This document shows, one piece after another, positions 37,849 through 45,900 of a stretch of DNA of 64,000 nucleotides. The DNA comes from Desulfuromonas sp. DDH964 (GTDB lineage Bacteria; Desulfobacterota; Desulfuromonadia; Desulfuromonadales; DDH964). The translations under genes and the position numbers were made by a program. Location: contig NZ_CP015080.1 of NCBI RefSeq assembly GCF_001611275.1, positions 2,980,001-3,044,000 of the forward strand, given 5' to 3'. The notes under the pieces are model-generated. The model did not search any database. It was not told the origin of the DNA and saw nothing but the letters and a program-made list of their open reading frames with translations. Within the stretch, counting starts at the first letter, position 1, and every line of letters begins with the position of its first letter.

Positions 37849-37881
37849 AAAAAAAGGGCGGGAGAGTTGCCTCTCCCGCCC
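37849..37881 (-). terminator. Intrinsic terminator of the 4-heme cytochrome gene
   Basis: On the minus strand an 11-bp stem (GGGCGGGAGAG / CTCTCCCGCCC) with a 4-nt loop is followed by seven T residues, 23 nt after the stop codon. It should end the cytochrome transcript efficiently. Confidence 0.92.
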
Positions 37882-37904
37882 TTCAACTTCCCGCAGGAAG
37901 AAAC

Positions 37905-38600
37905 TTACTTGACGTGGCAGGTAGTACAGAGAGCCGAACCAGCGTTTGATTTAACCAGGAGTGGCTGACCAGCACCCTGATTGTGGACGTCGTGGCAGGA
38001 GGAGCACCACATCACGCCGGTGCTGGTAAACAGCGGCAGGACGTCAACAAACTGGTTCGGGGTGGTCTCGACCACGAACTCATTGGCACCCGCGTTAGTC
38101 TGAACAGTGCCGTAATCCATACCGATCGGGTGGTCGTTTTTCAGGGCCGAGCTACCGTCATTCAGGTTGGCCTGGGCGCCGACCACGTCATTGGGAGCGG
38201 TGAAGGTCGGCTGGGCGTTGCTGGCACTGGCCGGAGGATTATTCAGGCCACCGGCGAGGGAGGTGCCGTCATGACAGGAGTAGCAGAGCGGGGCGTCGGA
38301 AGCGTTGACTTTGGAAAGAACAGTCGTCGGGCTGGAAGCGCTGTCCAGGGTGGAGCTGTTGTAAAGGTCGGTGGCAGACCAGGTGCTGGCCGAAGTACCG
38401 CTGCGGTTCCACAGGGGAGCTTGGAACCCTGTGGTGCCACCATGCGGGGTGTGGCAGAAGACGCAGGACTCGTCAATGTTGGTCGACTTGACGGTGGCCG
38501 CGCTGCTGCTGGACAGGTCGTGCTTCGAGTTACGGATGGCGGCGAATGCCGGGGTGGCGAGCAGCGCGATGGCCGTCGCCAAAACAATTACCTTCTTCAT
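37905..38600 (-). CDS. Tetraheme c-type cytochrome, OmcE-like (candidate nanowire subunit)
   Basis: The 231-residue secreted cytochrome has a signal peptide (MKKVIVLATAIALLATPAFA). Four CXXCH heme motifs follow: CVFCHTPHG, CYSCHDG, CSSCHDVH and CTTCHVK, with extra histidines for bis-His ligation. The mature start IRNSKHDLSS and the length resemble the Geobacter OmcE group, whose tetraheme subunits polymerise into extracellular filaments; this assignment is from memory and needs alignment. A near-perfect AAGGAGGT Shine-Dalgarno sequence, a sigma-54-like promoter and a strong terminator mark it as a separately and highly expressed unit. Confidence 0.82.
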   Translation of the reverse strand: MKKVIVLATAIALLATPAFAAIRNSKHDLSSSSAATVKSTNIDESCVFCHTPHGGTTGFQAPLWNRSGTSASTWSATDLYNSSTLDSASSPTTVLSKVNASDAPLCYSCHDGTSLAGGLNNPPASASNAQPTFTAPNDVVGAQANLNDGSSALKNDHPIGMDYGTVQTNAGANEFVVETTPNQFVDVLPLFTSTGVMWCSSCHDVHNQGAGQPLLVKSNAGSALCTTCHVK

Positions 38601-38705
38601 TTCCTACCTCCTTGGTGTTTTGGGTGAGCTCTGGCTCCCCTCGATTTAAACCATCGGCCGGGTCCGGGACTCCGGCCTGCCTCTCAATGAGTCCAGCGAT
38701 ACGGT

Positions 38706-38723
38706 TTGCAATCTGAATGCCAA
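38706..38723 (-). promoter_or_regulatory. Sigma-54-like promoter of the 4-heme cytochrome gene
   Basis: On the minus strand TTGGCATTCAGATTGCAA has GG and GC exactly 10 nt apart, with TTGGCA at -24 and TTGCA at -12. The start would be about 95 nt before the ATG. This is the best sigma-54 match in the locus. Confidence 0.68.
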
Positions 38724-38804
38724 TACTGAAAACTCAGAGAAAAGGCAGTTCTTTTTTGGATATTGCCTTGGAATCAGTTGATTGACCCAAAGTGGCTGGC
38801 CAAA

Positions 38805-39920
38805 TCACCGAGGTTTGCTGCCCTCCTTTTCTTGGAGTTCTTTTTGGCGACGCTCGACCCGTTCCTCAATGCGTTTTAGCATCTCCGGGTCGAGGGGGTG
38901 TTCTTTCAGATATCTGGGCGTCAGAAACTGCCAGATGGTCACCGAACGATTGAAGGCATCGGTGATAAAAATACGATCGTTCTGATCGACAGAAACTGCT
39001 GTCGGCAAGGAAAACGCCAGCGGACTAGCACTACGTTCGCCACCAATGCGGGTCAGGGGGTTGCCCTCGGTATCGAAGACCAGCAGCGCCGCCTTGCGGG
39101 ACTCAGCCACGTAGAGGTGATCTTCACTGTCAAAGGCGAGTCCGCGGGGTCCCTCGAATTGGAAGGCCTCGTCCCCACGCTGACCAAAACCATAGAGATA
39201 TCTTCCATCAGCGTCGTAGACCAGAATGCGGGATTCGAGCTGAGCCGAGACGAAGACCCGACCCTTGGAATCGACGGCGATACCGTAGGGGGTGAATATC
39301 TGGCCACCCTTCTCTCCCCCGCCGCCGAAGGAAAAGAGATGCTCTCCTTCATAGTCAAAAACCTCGATTTTGCTGCCGACTACGTCGGTGACATAGATGC
39401 GCTTGAGTTTCTCGTTGAACGCCAGGAATCCAGGTTTTTGCAAGGTTCCCTTGCCGAACACGAAAAGCGGGGAACGGTCCGGTGCGAAGACAAAAACCTG
39501 CTGGGCTTGTGCGTCGCACACGAAAATCCGCCCGCTGCCGTCGAGGGCCACGCCGACTGGCAACCCGAAGATCGGCGACTTGGAAAAGAACTCCATCGTC
39601 CGGGCATTGAAGTCGACCACCCGCAGGTTGTGCAGGTCCATATCGGCTACGTACATCTTGCCGTGCCCGTCGGAGGCGACCCCCATGGGCTTTTGAAAGA
39701 AATGCAGCTCTTTCTTGCCGACGATGTTCTCCGCGAATTTCTCACCCTCGGTCTTGGGGAAGCTGTCCTCGGAGTAGTAGGTCATGATCCATTCCATCTT
39801 CGGGGTATCGGGTGGTGCAGGCCAGTAAACCTTCATGGGGGCTGGAGGCTTGGCACAGCCGGCAAAGATCAGCAGCCCAGCGAAAACGACAAGGGTCCGG
39901 CAGAGTTCTCTTTTCATCAT
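38805..39920 (-). CDS. NHL-repeat beta-propeller lipoprotein
   Basis: This 371-residue lipoprotein has a lipobox LIFAGC near residue 22. It has about six NHL-type blades, for example KPMGVASDGHGKMYVADMDL, LPVGVALDGSGRIFVCDA and TPYGIAVDSKGRVFVSAQ. A conserved C-terminal end, FLTPRYLKEHPLDPE, and the N-terminal VYWPAPPDTPKMEW are shared with the second lipoprotein at 41256, so the two are paralogues. It is 36 nt downstream of the 8-heme cytochrome gene. Propeller lipoproteins accompany Geobacter multiheme cytochromes, but their role (assembly, export or scaffold) is not settled. Confidence 0.84.
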   Translation of the reverse strand: MMKRELCRTLVVFAGLLIFAGCAKPPAPMKVYWPAPPDTPKMEWIMTYYSEDSFPKTEGEKFAENIVGKKELHFFQKPMGVASDGHGKMYVADMDLHNLRVVDFNARTMEFFSKSPIFGLPVGVALDGSGRIFVCDAQAQQVFVFAPDRSPLFVFGKGTLQKPGFLAFNEKLKRIYVTDVVGSKIEVFDYEGEHLFSFGGGGEKGGQIFTPYGIAVDSKGRVFVSAQLESRILVYDADGRYLYGFGQRGDEAFQFEGPRGLAFDSEDHLYVAESRKAALLVFDTEGNPLTRIGGERSASPLAFSLPTAVSVDQNDRIFITDAFNRSVTIWQFLTPRYLKEHPLDPEMLKRIEERVERRQKELQEKEGSKPR

Positions 39921-39956
39921 CAGTAATCCTTGAAAGTAATTGGTTCCATTAACGAA

Positions 39957-40946
39957 CTACTTTTGGTGACAAAGTTCGCAGAGACTGAAACGCCCATTTA
40001 TGTTGCGAACGAAGAAATACTCCGTCTTCCCGCCGTGGGGATTGTGGCAGCTTACGCAGGACAGCTCCCGACCTGGCTGGGAGGGGTCCTGGACCCCCCT
40101 GAGGGGATGGGCCTCGCCCCGGATGCCGCGCACTACGTGGGGGGCCCCTGAGACCTTGGCATGACAGCTCAGGCACAGATCATTGATGGGCAGCACCACC
40201 TGGGCAGGGTTGTTGCTGGCATGGGCATCGTGGCAGACGCTGCAGAGGCCGACCGCCACCGGGCCGTGAACGAACTTGTTTTTTTTGAACTCGTCAACCT
40301 TCTCCTGGTGGCACTGGTTGCAGAGACCGGCGTCACCATCCGGCGACTGGTAGCGGTTGGGCTGGCTGTCGGGCTGGTGGCAGTAGGCGCAGCGAAAGGC
40401 CCCGGCCGGGCCATGGACGTACTTGTCCTGCAACATGCGCCGGTGGCAGGCAGCGCAGGGGTTGGTGTCCGGCGTGGTCTGGGCCAGCTGTTCGGGAGTC
40501 GGGTTCATATTGTGGCAGCCGGCGCAGAGGGCCTCCTTTTCCGGGCGGTGCATGACGAAAGTCGGAAAGTCCGTCGGTGGCAGATCGTAGGGTCCGGGCA
40601 GGTAGTAAACGGTCGCGGTCTGGTTCGCCACCACCTGGCCACCGCGATAGCCGGCAACCTTGACGACGTTGCGCCCCGGGTCGAAGGAGGGCTGCAGGAT
40701 CAGGAAGTCCTGGAAAGCGGCCCGGTAATCGGCGCCGGAGATGTCGATGACGTCGCTCTTGGCGCCGTTGATCTCGACCGACATCCCCTCCAGCGGCGGT
40801 TGCTCGCTCCCCTTGATGATCAGAAAATCGGAGCGGTGGACGGAGGTCTGGTCGGCCGGGTAGACGAGCTGGAGCGCCCGGGCCGGCAGCGCGCCGAGCA
40901 GACCGAGCGCCCAGACGTACAGCAAAATCCTGGTCAGTTTTTTCAT
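39957..40946 (-). CDS. Octaheme c-type cytochrome with N-terminal beta-sandwich domain
   Basis: The 329-residue product has a signal peptide (MKKLTRILLYVWALGLLGAL, cleaved near ARA). Residues about 25-120 form an Ig-like beta-sandwich (YPADQTSVHRSDFLIIKG to NQTATVYYLPG). Eight CXXCH motifs follow between residues about 140 and 329: CAGCH, CAACH, CAYCH, CNQCH, CSVCH, CLSCH, CVSCH and CELCH. The ATG at 40946 is preferred because it begins the signal peptide and follows AAGGG. A sigma-54-like site lies 81 nt upstream. Confidence 0.88.
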   Translation of the reverse strand: MKKLTRILLYVWALGLLGALPARALQLVYPADQTSVHRSDFLIIKGSEQPPLEGMSVEINGAKSDVIDISGADYRAAFQDFLILQPSFDPGRNVVKVAGYRGGQVVANQTATVYYLPGPYDLPPTDFPTFVMHRPEKEALCAGCHNMNPTPEQLAQTTPDTNPCAACHRRMLQDKYVHGPAGAFRCAYCHQPDSQPNRYQSPDGDAGLCNQCHQEKVDEFKKNKFVHGPVAVGLCSVCHDAHASNNPAQVVLPINDLCLSCHAKVSGAPHVVRGIRGEAHPLRGVQDPSQPGRELSCVSCHNPHGGKTEYFFVRNINGRFSLCELCHQK

Positions 40947-41026
40947 GAGTCGCCCTTGCTTGTTAACGGGATTCAGTCCGGCAGGTTCGCGTTTTCGCGA
41001 ATATCCGGGGTCCTTTCGACATTTTC

Positions 41027-41043
41027 TGCGACACGCATGCCAA
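41027..41043 (-). promoter_or_regulatory. Sigma-54-like promoter of the 8-heme cytochrome / NHL unit
   Basis: On the minus strand TTGGCATGCGTGTCGCA has GG-N10-GC spacing, a good -24 (TTGGCA) and a -12 with one mismatch (TCGCA). It lies in the 309-bp gap upstream of the cytochrome. Confidence 0.5.
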
Positions 41044-41126
41044 GGCTGGCGAAAATTTCTGCTCACTGCAATCGAACGCGTCCATGGCGCTGGCGGCGAC
41101 AAACGAGGCAGATCCGAAACCCTATT

Positions 41127-41220
41127 CGTGCGCAGATACACGCTGATTTTTAGCAGATGGAAATCCAAAACCCGATCAGGGTTTCAAGAACCGGCCATTA
41201 TCTGCGTTCATCTGTGGCCA
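41127..41220. repeat. CAGAT-type intergenic repeat, inverted pair
   Basis: GTGCGCAGATACACGCTGAT and the inverted ATCTGCGTTCATCTGTGG (41200-41217) flank a small AAACCC/GGGTTT hairpin. Related copies are at 33775 and 34993. The element occupies most of the gap between the NHL gene stop and the sigma-54 site. Confidence 0.55.
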
Positions 41221-41255
41221 GCATCATTTTGATCGGCATTGCAAGGTCCCGGCCG

Positions 41256-42380
41256 TCACTGCACCCTATCCATATTCTTCAGCGCTGGCGGAAGGTAGGC
41301 CTGCCCCGGCTCGATGGGGTGCGCCTGCAGGTAGGCCTCGGTCAGGTACTGGTAGTGGTGGAGCATGCGATTCAGGCCATCGACGATCCAGATGCTCCCT
41401 TCGGCATCGACGTCGACCCCTTCGGGCATGTAAAACCCGCCCGGCACGACCTTGCCGCTGCCGCTCCAGTGTTTGCCGCCGATAGTCTGCAGGTAGCGGC
41501 CCTGGAGGTCGAAGATCACGAAGTTGTGAGCGAGCGAATCGGTGACGTAGATCTGGCCGAAGCGACTGACGGCAATGGACTTGGCCAGCTGAAACGACCC
41601 GGGATTGGTACCCCGGCTGCCAAAGGTCCGCAGAAAGTGCCCCTCGGGGTCGAAGATCTGGACCCGGGCATTGAGGGAATCGAGCACGTAGATGTTCCCC
41701 TGCGGATCGAGATCGAGGTCGAGCGGGAAGTTGAATTCCCCCTCACCACTTCCACGTTTACCGAAACTTCCCCGGAAGTCCCCTTCCAGGCCAAATAGCA
41801 GCACGGCCTGGCGTTCGGCATCGACCAGCAGCAGCCGCTGGCGGGCAGAATCGACGGCGAGGCCGACCGGCCGGTTCAGCTCCCCGCTTTTAAAGGAATA
41901 GAGCTCCTTGCCCTCCGGAGAAAAGACGAAGATCGCCTTCTGCAGGGAGTCGGCTACGTAAATCCGTCCCTGGTCATCCTCGGCGAGATCGACGGGGAGG
42001 CGAAAGGGAATATCCTTGCCATCCTTGTTCTGCAGGTAGCGAATCTGGTGCCCGGAAAAATCGAGAAAAAGGACCTTGCCGAGCCCGGCGTCGGTGACCA
42101 GGACCGAATCCTTGCGCCCGAGCACCGCCATTGGTTTTTCGAAAAGTGGCTGGGGTCTCTCTCGCCCTAAAATTGCGGTTTTCAAGGCATTTTCGCCGCC
42201 CTCCCTGACGTCCTGGTCGCTTTGGATGAAGCCGATGTACTCGATCCGCGGCTGGTTGGGGGGCAGCGGCCAGAAGAAGCGCTGGGTCTCCTTGGCCGGC
42301 GGCGGAGCGCAGGCGCCAACCAGCAGCAGGACCCCGAGGATCAGGCCAAAACGAAGTACCCTGGAAGCGGAAAGTTCCAT
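41256..42380 (-). CDS. NHL-repeat beta-propeller lipoprotein (paralogue of 38805-39920)
   Basis: The 374-residue product has lipobox LLVGAC (about residue 24) and about six NHL blades (LPVDLAEDDQGRIYVADSLQ, FPLDLDLDPQGNIYVLDSLN, YMPEGVDVDAEGSIWIVDG). It ends with the shared YLTEAYLQAHPIEPG block. The ATG at 42380 is preferred to 42404 because it gives a compact lipoprotein signal and has AGGAG upstream. It follows the 25-heme cytochrome on the same strand after a 289-bp gap in which no gene and no clear promoter was seen. Confidence 0.84.
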   Translation of the reverse strand: MELSASRVLRFGLILGVLLLVGACAPPPAKETQRFFWPLPPNQPRIEYIGFIQSDQDVREGGENALKTAILGRERPQPLFEKPMAVLGRKDSVLVTDAGLGKVLFLDFSGHQIRYLQNKDGKDIPFRLPVDLAEDDQGRIYVADSLQKAIFVFSPEGKELYSFKSGELNRPVGLAVDSARQRLLLVDAERQAVLLFGLEGDFRGSFGKRGSGEGEFNFPLDLDLDPQGNIYVLDSLNARVQIFDPEGHFLRTFGSRGTNPGSFQLAKSIAVSRFGQIYVTDSLAHNFVIFDLQGRYLQTIGGKHWSGSGKVVPGGFYMPEGVDVDAEGSIWIVDGLNRMLHHYQYLTEAYLQAHPIEPGQAYLPPALKNMDRVQ

Positions 42381-42669
42381 CGTCACTGTCTTCTCCTGCT
42401 CCATCCCGCCCTATTCGAACAACCAGCGGGGAGAAACTGCTTGCGTTTGCCCCGGAAATTGCGGTACTGAGCCGGGGAAACTCCTATCTTTCCAAAACCT
42501 TACACACATTTTCGCAGGCCAGGGCCAAACCAGGAGACCCAAAAGCCCCCGCCTTATCGACATTCATCGGCAATTGCTGCGGCGACCAGGTCTTGACTCT
42601 GGATTCAAGGTCTTGCGAACTCGCCAAGGATAAGCAGCCCGGGCCGGGAGCGCAAGCCCCAATCTCGCC

Positions 42670-44634
42670 TTACGGGTTCTCCACCGCCTTGTAGCGGTTG
42701 TAGCTCTTCGGCTTATGGCAGCCGACGAAACAGGTGCCGCCGGCCTTGTTTGGCACAAAGTTGATCGGAATCTCCCACTGGCCGAAGTCGGGCACCTTGC
42801 TCAGGATCATTTTCGGCTGATCGGCGCCATGGACACCGTGGCAGACCTTGCAGACCCGCCCCTTGTCGGGCTTGTTGACATGCACCCGGTGCAGGTTGCG
42901 GTCGCCGTTGCGGAAATTGGTCGCCTCCGAAGTACGGGCGTACTCAAAGGCGGTGCGATCATGGCAGGTCAGGCAAAGGGCATAGCGCTCAGCGCTGTAG
43001 CTGGCATAGAACTCCTGCGGGTAGGCCGCTTTGAGCAGAGGGGGATAATCCGAGCCGTGGGGGGCGTGACAGGCCCAGCATTCGCCTGCCGCCACCGGCT
43101 CATGCCCGTACTTCTGCGCCTTGATCCTGAGCTCCATCTCTTCGTGGCAGCCATAGCACATCGAGGCGGCCGGCCCCGAGAACATCTTCGGATAGCCGGT
43201 GCCGTGGGGGTCGTGGCAGGCACTGCAGCCGCCATCGGTCAAGGCGCCATGCCGGGAAGAGCCTCTGGTCTCGGCTTCGATCTGGTCGTGGCAGGAAAAA
43301 CAGAGGGCATCCCCCTGGGCCGGCAGCAGGTACTTCTGCCCGGCGCTGTGCGGATTGTGGCAGTTGGTACAGCCGTCAGCGACGATCGGGTGAACATCGG
43401 CCATCGTTCCCAGCTGCGCCTTGTCGTCGTGGCACATGAAGCAGAGCTCGTTGCCGGGCGCGGCGAGCTGGTTCTCCGCAGCGCTGGCATGGACATCATG
43501 GCAGGAGGTGCAGTCCCCGTCCTTGACCGGGCTGTGCACCACCTTGCCCGCGGCCTTGTCGTCATGGCACTCATTGCACAGCCTGGCGCCCGTCGCCGGC
43601 AGCATGAATTTGGTCTTGCCGCCATGGGGACCGTGGCAGGAGGTGCACTCGCCATCCGCCACCGGGGTATGGACGTGCGCCTTGCCAGCGGTCTTGCTCT
43701 CGTGGCACTCGTTGCACAGCCCGGAGCCGGCGGCCGGCAGCATCCCCTTCGCCTTGCCGGCGTGGGGGCTGTGGCAGGCGGTGCAGTCGCCGTCGGCCAC
43801 CGGTGGATGCAGGACCTTTAACCCCTTGGTCTTGCTCTCGTGGCAGCTGTAGCAGAGCTTGGCCCCACTCGCCGGGAGCATCCCCTTCACCTTGCCGCCA
43901 TGGGGGTCATGACAGCCGGTGCAGCCATCACTCTCGATGATCGGGTGGATATCCGCCATTCCGGCGGTCTTGCTGTCGTGGCACTCTTCGCAGAAGGCAG
44001 GCCCGGACGCCGGCAGCATCCCCTTCGCCTTGCCGGCATGGGGGTTGTGGCAGGCGGTGCAGTCCCCTTCCGCGACCGGTGGGTGCAACGCCGCCTTCCC
44101 CTGGCGCGGATCGTCGTGGCAGCTCAGGCAGAGCGCGGCGCCGGCTTCAGGGAGCATCCCCTTCGCCTTACCGGCGTGGGGGTCATGGCAGCTCGTGCAC
44201 CCCGATTCGAGAGCCGGGTGGACGTCGGCCATGCCGGCCGTTTTATCCTCGTGGCACCTCAGACAGAGGGCCGTCCCCTCCTGGTAGAGGAAATTGGGGT
44301 AGCTGCTCTGGTGGGGGCTATGGCAACCGGTGCAACCATCGACCAGCGCCGGGTGGACGCTGCTCATGCCGTCGCTTTTGTTGTCATGGCACTGATAGCA
44401 GAGCGCGCTCCCGGCTGCCGCCAGCTTGAACGCCCCCTTGCCGCCGGGGTGGGCCTTGCCGGTCGCTTCGTGGCAGAGGTCACACTCGGCCGCGGCGACC
44501 GGGCCGTGAACAAAGCGCGCCTTTCCCATCACCGCATGGCAGTTCGCAGTCACACAACTATCCGCCGCCCAACCCGGCACCGCCATCAGCAGTAGCAGTG
44601 CCGCGACCGTCGGCAACAGGGCCATCCGTTTCAT
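42670..44634 (-). CDS. Giant multiheme c-type cytochrome with about 25 heme motifs
   Basis: The 654-residue secreted cytochrome has a signal peptide (MKRMALLPTVAALLLLMAV, cleaved after WAA). I count 23 CXXCH motifs plus one CX4CH at the N-terminus (CVTANCH) and one CX3CH near the end (CFVGCH). The central part consists of tandem 46-residue units with two hemes each, of the paired-CXXCH type (CTACHNPHAGKAKGMLPASG then CEECH). Alternating hemes in a long rod suit electron conduction across or outside the outer membrane. The ATG at 44634 follows GGAGGAGAGG, and a sigma-54-like promoter lies 171 nt upstream. Confidence 0.93.
   Translation of the reverse strand: MKRMALLPTVAALLLLMAVPGWAADSCVTANCHAVMGKARFVHGPVAAAECDLCHEATGKAHPGGKGAFKLAAAGSALCYQCHDNKSDGMSSVHPALVDGCTGCHSPHQSSYPNFLYQEGTALCLRCHEDKTAGMADVHPALESGCTSCHDPHAGKAKGMLPEAGAALCLSCHDDPRQGKAALHPPVAEGDCTACHNPHAGKAKGMLPASGPAFCEECHDSKTAGMADIHPIIESDGCTGCHDPHGGKVKGMLPASGAKLCYSCHESKTKGLKVLHPPVADGDCTACHSPHAGKAKGMLPAAGSGLCNECHESKTAGKAHVHTPVADGECTSCHGPHGGKTKFMLPATGARLCNECHDDKAAGKVVHSPVKDGDCTSCHDVHASAAENQLAAPGNELCFMCHDDKAQLGTMADVHPIVADGCTNCHNPHSAGQKYLLPAQGDALCFSCHDQIEAETRGSSRHGALTDGGCSACHDPHGTGYPKMFSGPAASMCYGCHEEMELRIKAQKYGHEPVAAGECWACHAPHGSDYPPLLKAAYPQEFYASYSAERYALCLTCHDRTAFEYARTSEATNFRNGDRNLHRVHVNKPDKGRVCKVCHGVHGADQPKMILSKVPDFGQWEIPINFVPNKAGGTCFVGCHKPKSYNRYKAVENP
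43603..44292 (-). repeat. Tandem 138-bp repeats inside the 25-heme cytochrome gene
   Basis: Five phase-locked units start at 43603, 43741, 43879, 44017 and 44155, each 138 bp (46 codons, two hemes). At least three share a nearly identical stretch of about 25 bp, CATCCCCTTCGCCTT and following, on the plus strand. This indicates growth of the protein by tandem duplication. Confidence 0.85.
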
Positions 44635-44804
44635 AACAGACCTCTCCTCCCGGGAACAATCACAAACCATGACCAGCGATTCCACGGGGTAGCATAAGCG
44701 CTATGCCCAAGGCCGGGACCGCTGCAGCAGACAGGCAGACCCCGGCGCCTCCTTCCGGATGTCGGAAGCAGCCAGGGCAAACCAGGTATGGGGAGAGCAA
44801 AATG

Positions 44805-44822
44805 TGCAAATTCCACGCCACA
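44805..44822 (-). promoter_or_regulatory. Sigma-54-like promoter of the 25-heme cytochrome gene
   Basis: On the minus strand TGTGGCGTGGAATTTGCA has GG-N10-GC, TGGC at -24 and a perfect TTGCA at -12. It lies in the 205-bp gap downstream of ccsB; the rest of the gap holds a GCATA/TATGC palindrome (44692-44706) of unknown role. Confidence 0.6.
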
Positions 44823-44839
44823 GGAGCGGAGCGGCCCGT

Positions 44840-45697
44840 TCAGCCGCCGCCGTAGGAGTGGAGGCCAGAGAGGACGAGGTTGACGCCGAGGTAGCAGAAG
44901 ATGGTGGCGGCAAAGCCGATGATAGAGAGCCAGGCGGCGCGCTTGCCGACCCAGCCGCGGGTGAAGCGGGCGTGCAAAAAGGCGGCGTAGATGAACCAGA
45001 CGATCAGGCTCCAGGTCTCCTTCGGGTCCCAGCTCCAATAGGTCCCCCAGGCGTAGTTGGCCCAGGCCGCGCCGGTGATGATCCCCAGCGACAGGAGCGG
45101 AAAGCCGATCATGATCGCCTTGTAGTTGATGTCGTCGAGGACCTTGGCGCTCGGGAAGAGGGCGAGGATGCCGCCGGCCGGGGCGTCGCCGCTCCCCCCC
45201 TCCTTGCCGACCTTGATCAGGTACATGATCGACACCCCGCAGGCGACCGCAAAGGCGGCGTAGCCGAGAAAGCAGGTAATGACGTGGTAGGTCAGCCAGT
45301 TGCTCTGCAGTGCCGGCACCAGCGGATCGATGGCGTCGTTGAGGCCGAGTTGGGCCCAGGTCATGCCGAGAAAGGCGAAGGGGACAACAAAGGCGCCGAT
45401 CGCCCGCTGCTTGTACTTCAGGTCGACGAGGATGTAGATCAGCAGAATGGTCCAGGTGAAGAAGACCACCGACTCGTAGAGGTTCGACAACGGCGCCCGG
45501 CCGGCGTCGCCGAGCAGGGCGTAGGACTCGTACCAGCGTAGCCCGATCGCCGCGGTCTGCGCCGCAAAGCCAAGGTAGGCGAGGATGTTGCCGAGCAGAG
45601 AGATGGTCTTGCTGTGGGTGACGAGGTAGAGCAGGAACAGAATCATCGCCGAGAAGTAGCCGATGGTGACAAGATTGAAGAGCGTTGTGCTGGTCAT
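44840..45697 (-). CDS. ccsB: Cytochrome c biogenesis protein CcsB/CcsA (ResC) heme handling subunit
   Basis: This 285-residue polytopic protein has about eight membrane helices. It carries the heme-binding WWD-type motif WGTYWSWDPKETWSLIVWF between late helices and conserved histidines in NWLTYHVITCFLGYAAFA and AAFLHARFTRG. With ResB it forms the system II cytochrome c synthase that exports heme and attaches it to CXXCH motifs in the periplasm. An AAGGAGG Shine-Dalgarno sequence is present. It lies between resB and the cytochrome genes it probably serves. Confidence 0.94.
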   Translation of the reverse strand: MTSTTLFNLVTIGYFSAMILFLLYLVTHSKTISLLGNILAYLGFAAQTAAIGLRWYESYALLGDAGRAPLSNLYESVVFFTWTILLIYILVDLKYKQRAIGAFVVPFAFLGMTWAQLGLNDAIDPLVPALQSNWLTYHVITCFLGYAAFAVACGVSIMYLIKVGKEGGSGDAPAGGILALFPSAKVLDDINYKAIMIGFPLLSLGIITGAAWANYAWGTYWSWDPKETWSLIVWFIYAAFLHARFTRGWVGKRAAWLSIIGFAATIFCYLGVNLVLSGLHSYGGG

Positions 45698-45771
45698 AGC
45701 GCTAGGTCCTCCTTAAGGACGTTTAAATCCTGCCTAGTAACTCCAGATGGGCACGGCGTGGTTTCCGAATC

Positions 45772-45891
45772 GGAAACGAGGCATTTTTCGTTGTGGCAAG
45801 GAAATCGAGGACTTGCGCGGAGGCGTACACCGGTACGCCGCACAAGCAAGGCCGAAGATTGACGCCGCCACGGCGGAAAAGAGCCGTTTCC
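45772..45891. repeat. 119-bp palindromic intergenic repeat, copy A (after resB)
   Basis: This is a long imperfect palindrome with arms GGAAACG...CGTTTCC and centre GGCGTACACCGGTACGCC. It lies immediately after the resB stop codon (minus direction), with a small GTTTCC/GGAAAC hairpin at each end. It is homologous to 49295-49413 and 62500-62618. Confidence 0.75.
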
Positions 45892-45900
45892 GGACGGAAA

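Noticed and set aside
37386..38804. GEMM (c-di-GMP or cGAMP) riboswitch upstream of the cytochrome or barrel genes, as known in Geobacter
   Set aside because: I looked for the GACGCAAAGC-type core and the tetraloop-receptor pattern in the leaders and did not find them by eye; a covariance search would settle it.
44692..44706. GCATA-N5-TATGC palindrome upstream of the 25-heme gene as an operator
   Set aside because: Too short and unique to assign; it lies near a likely promoter but no second copy was seen.
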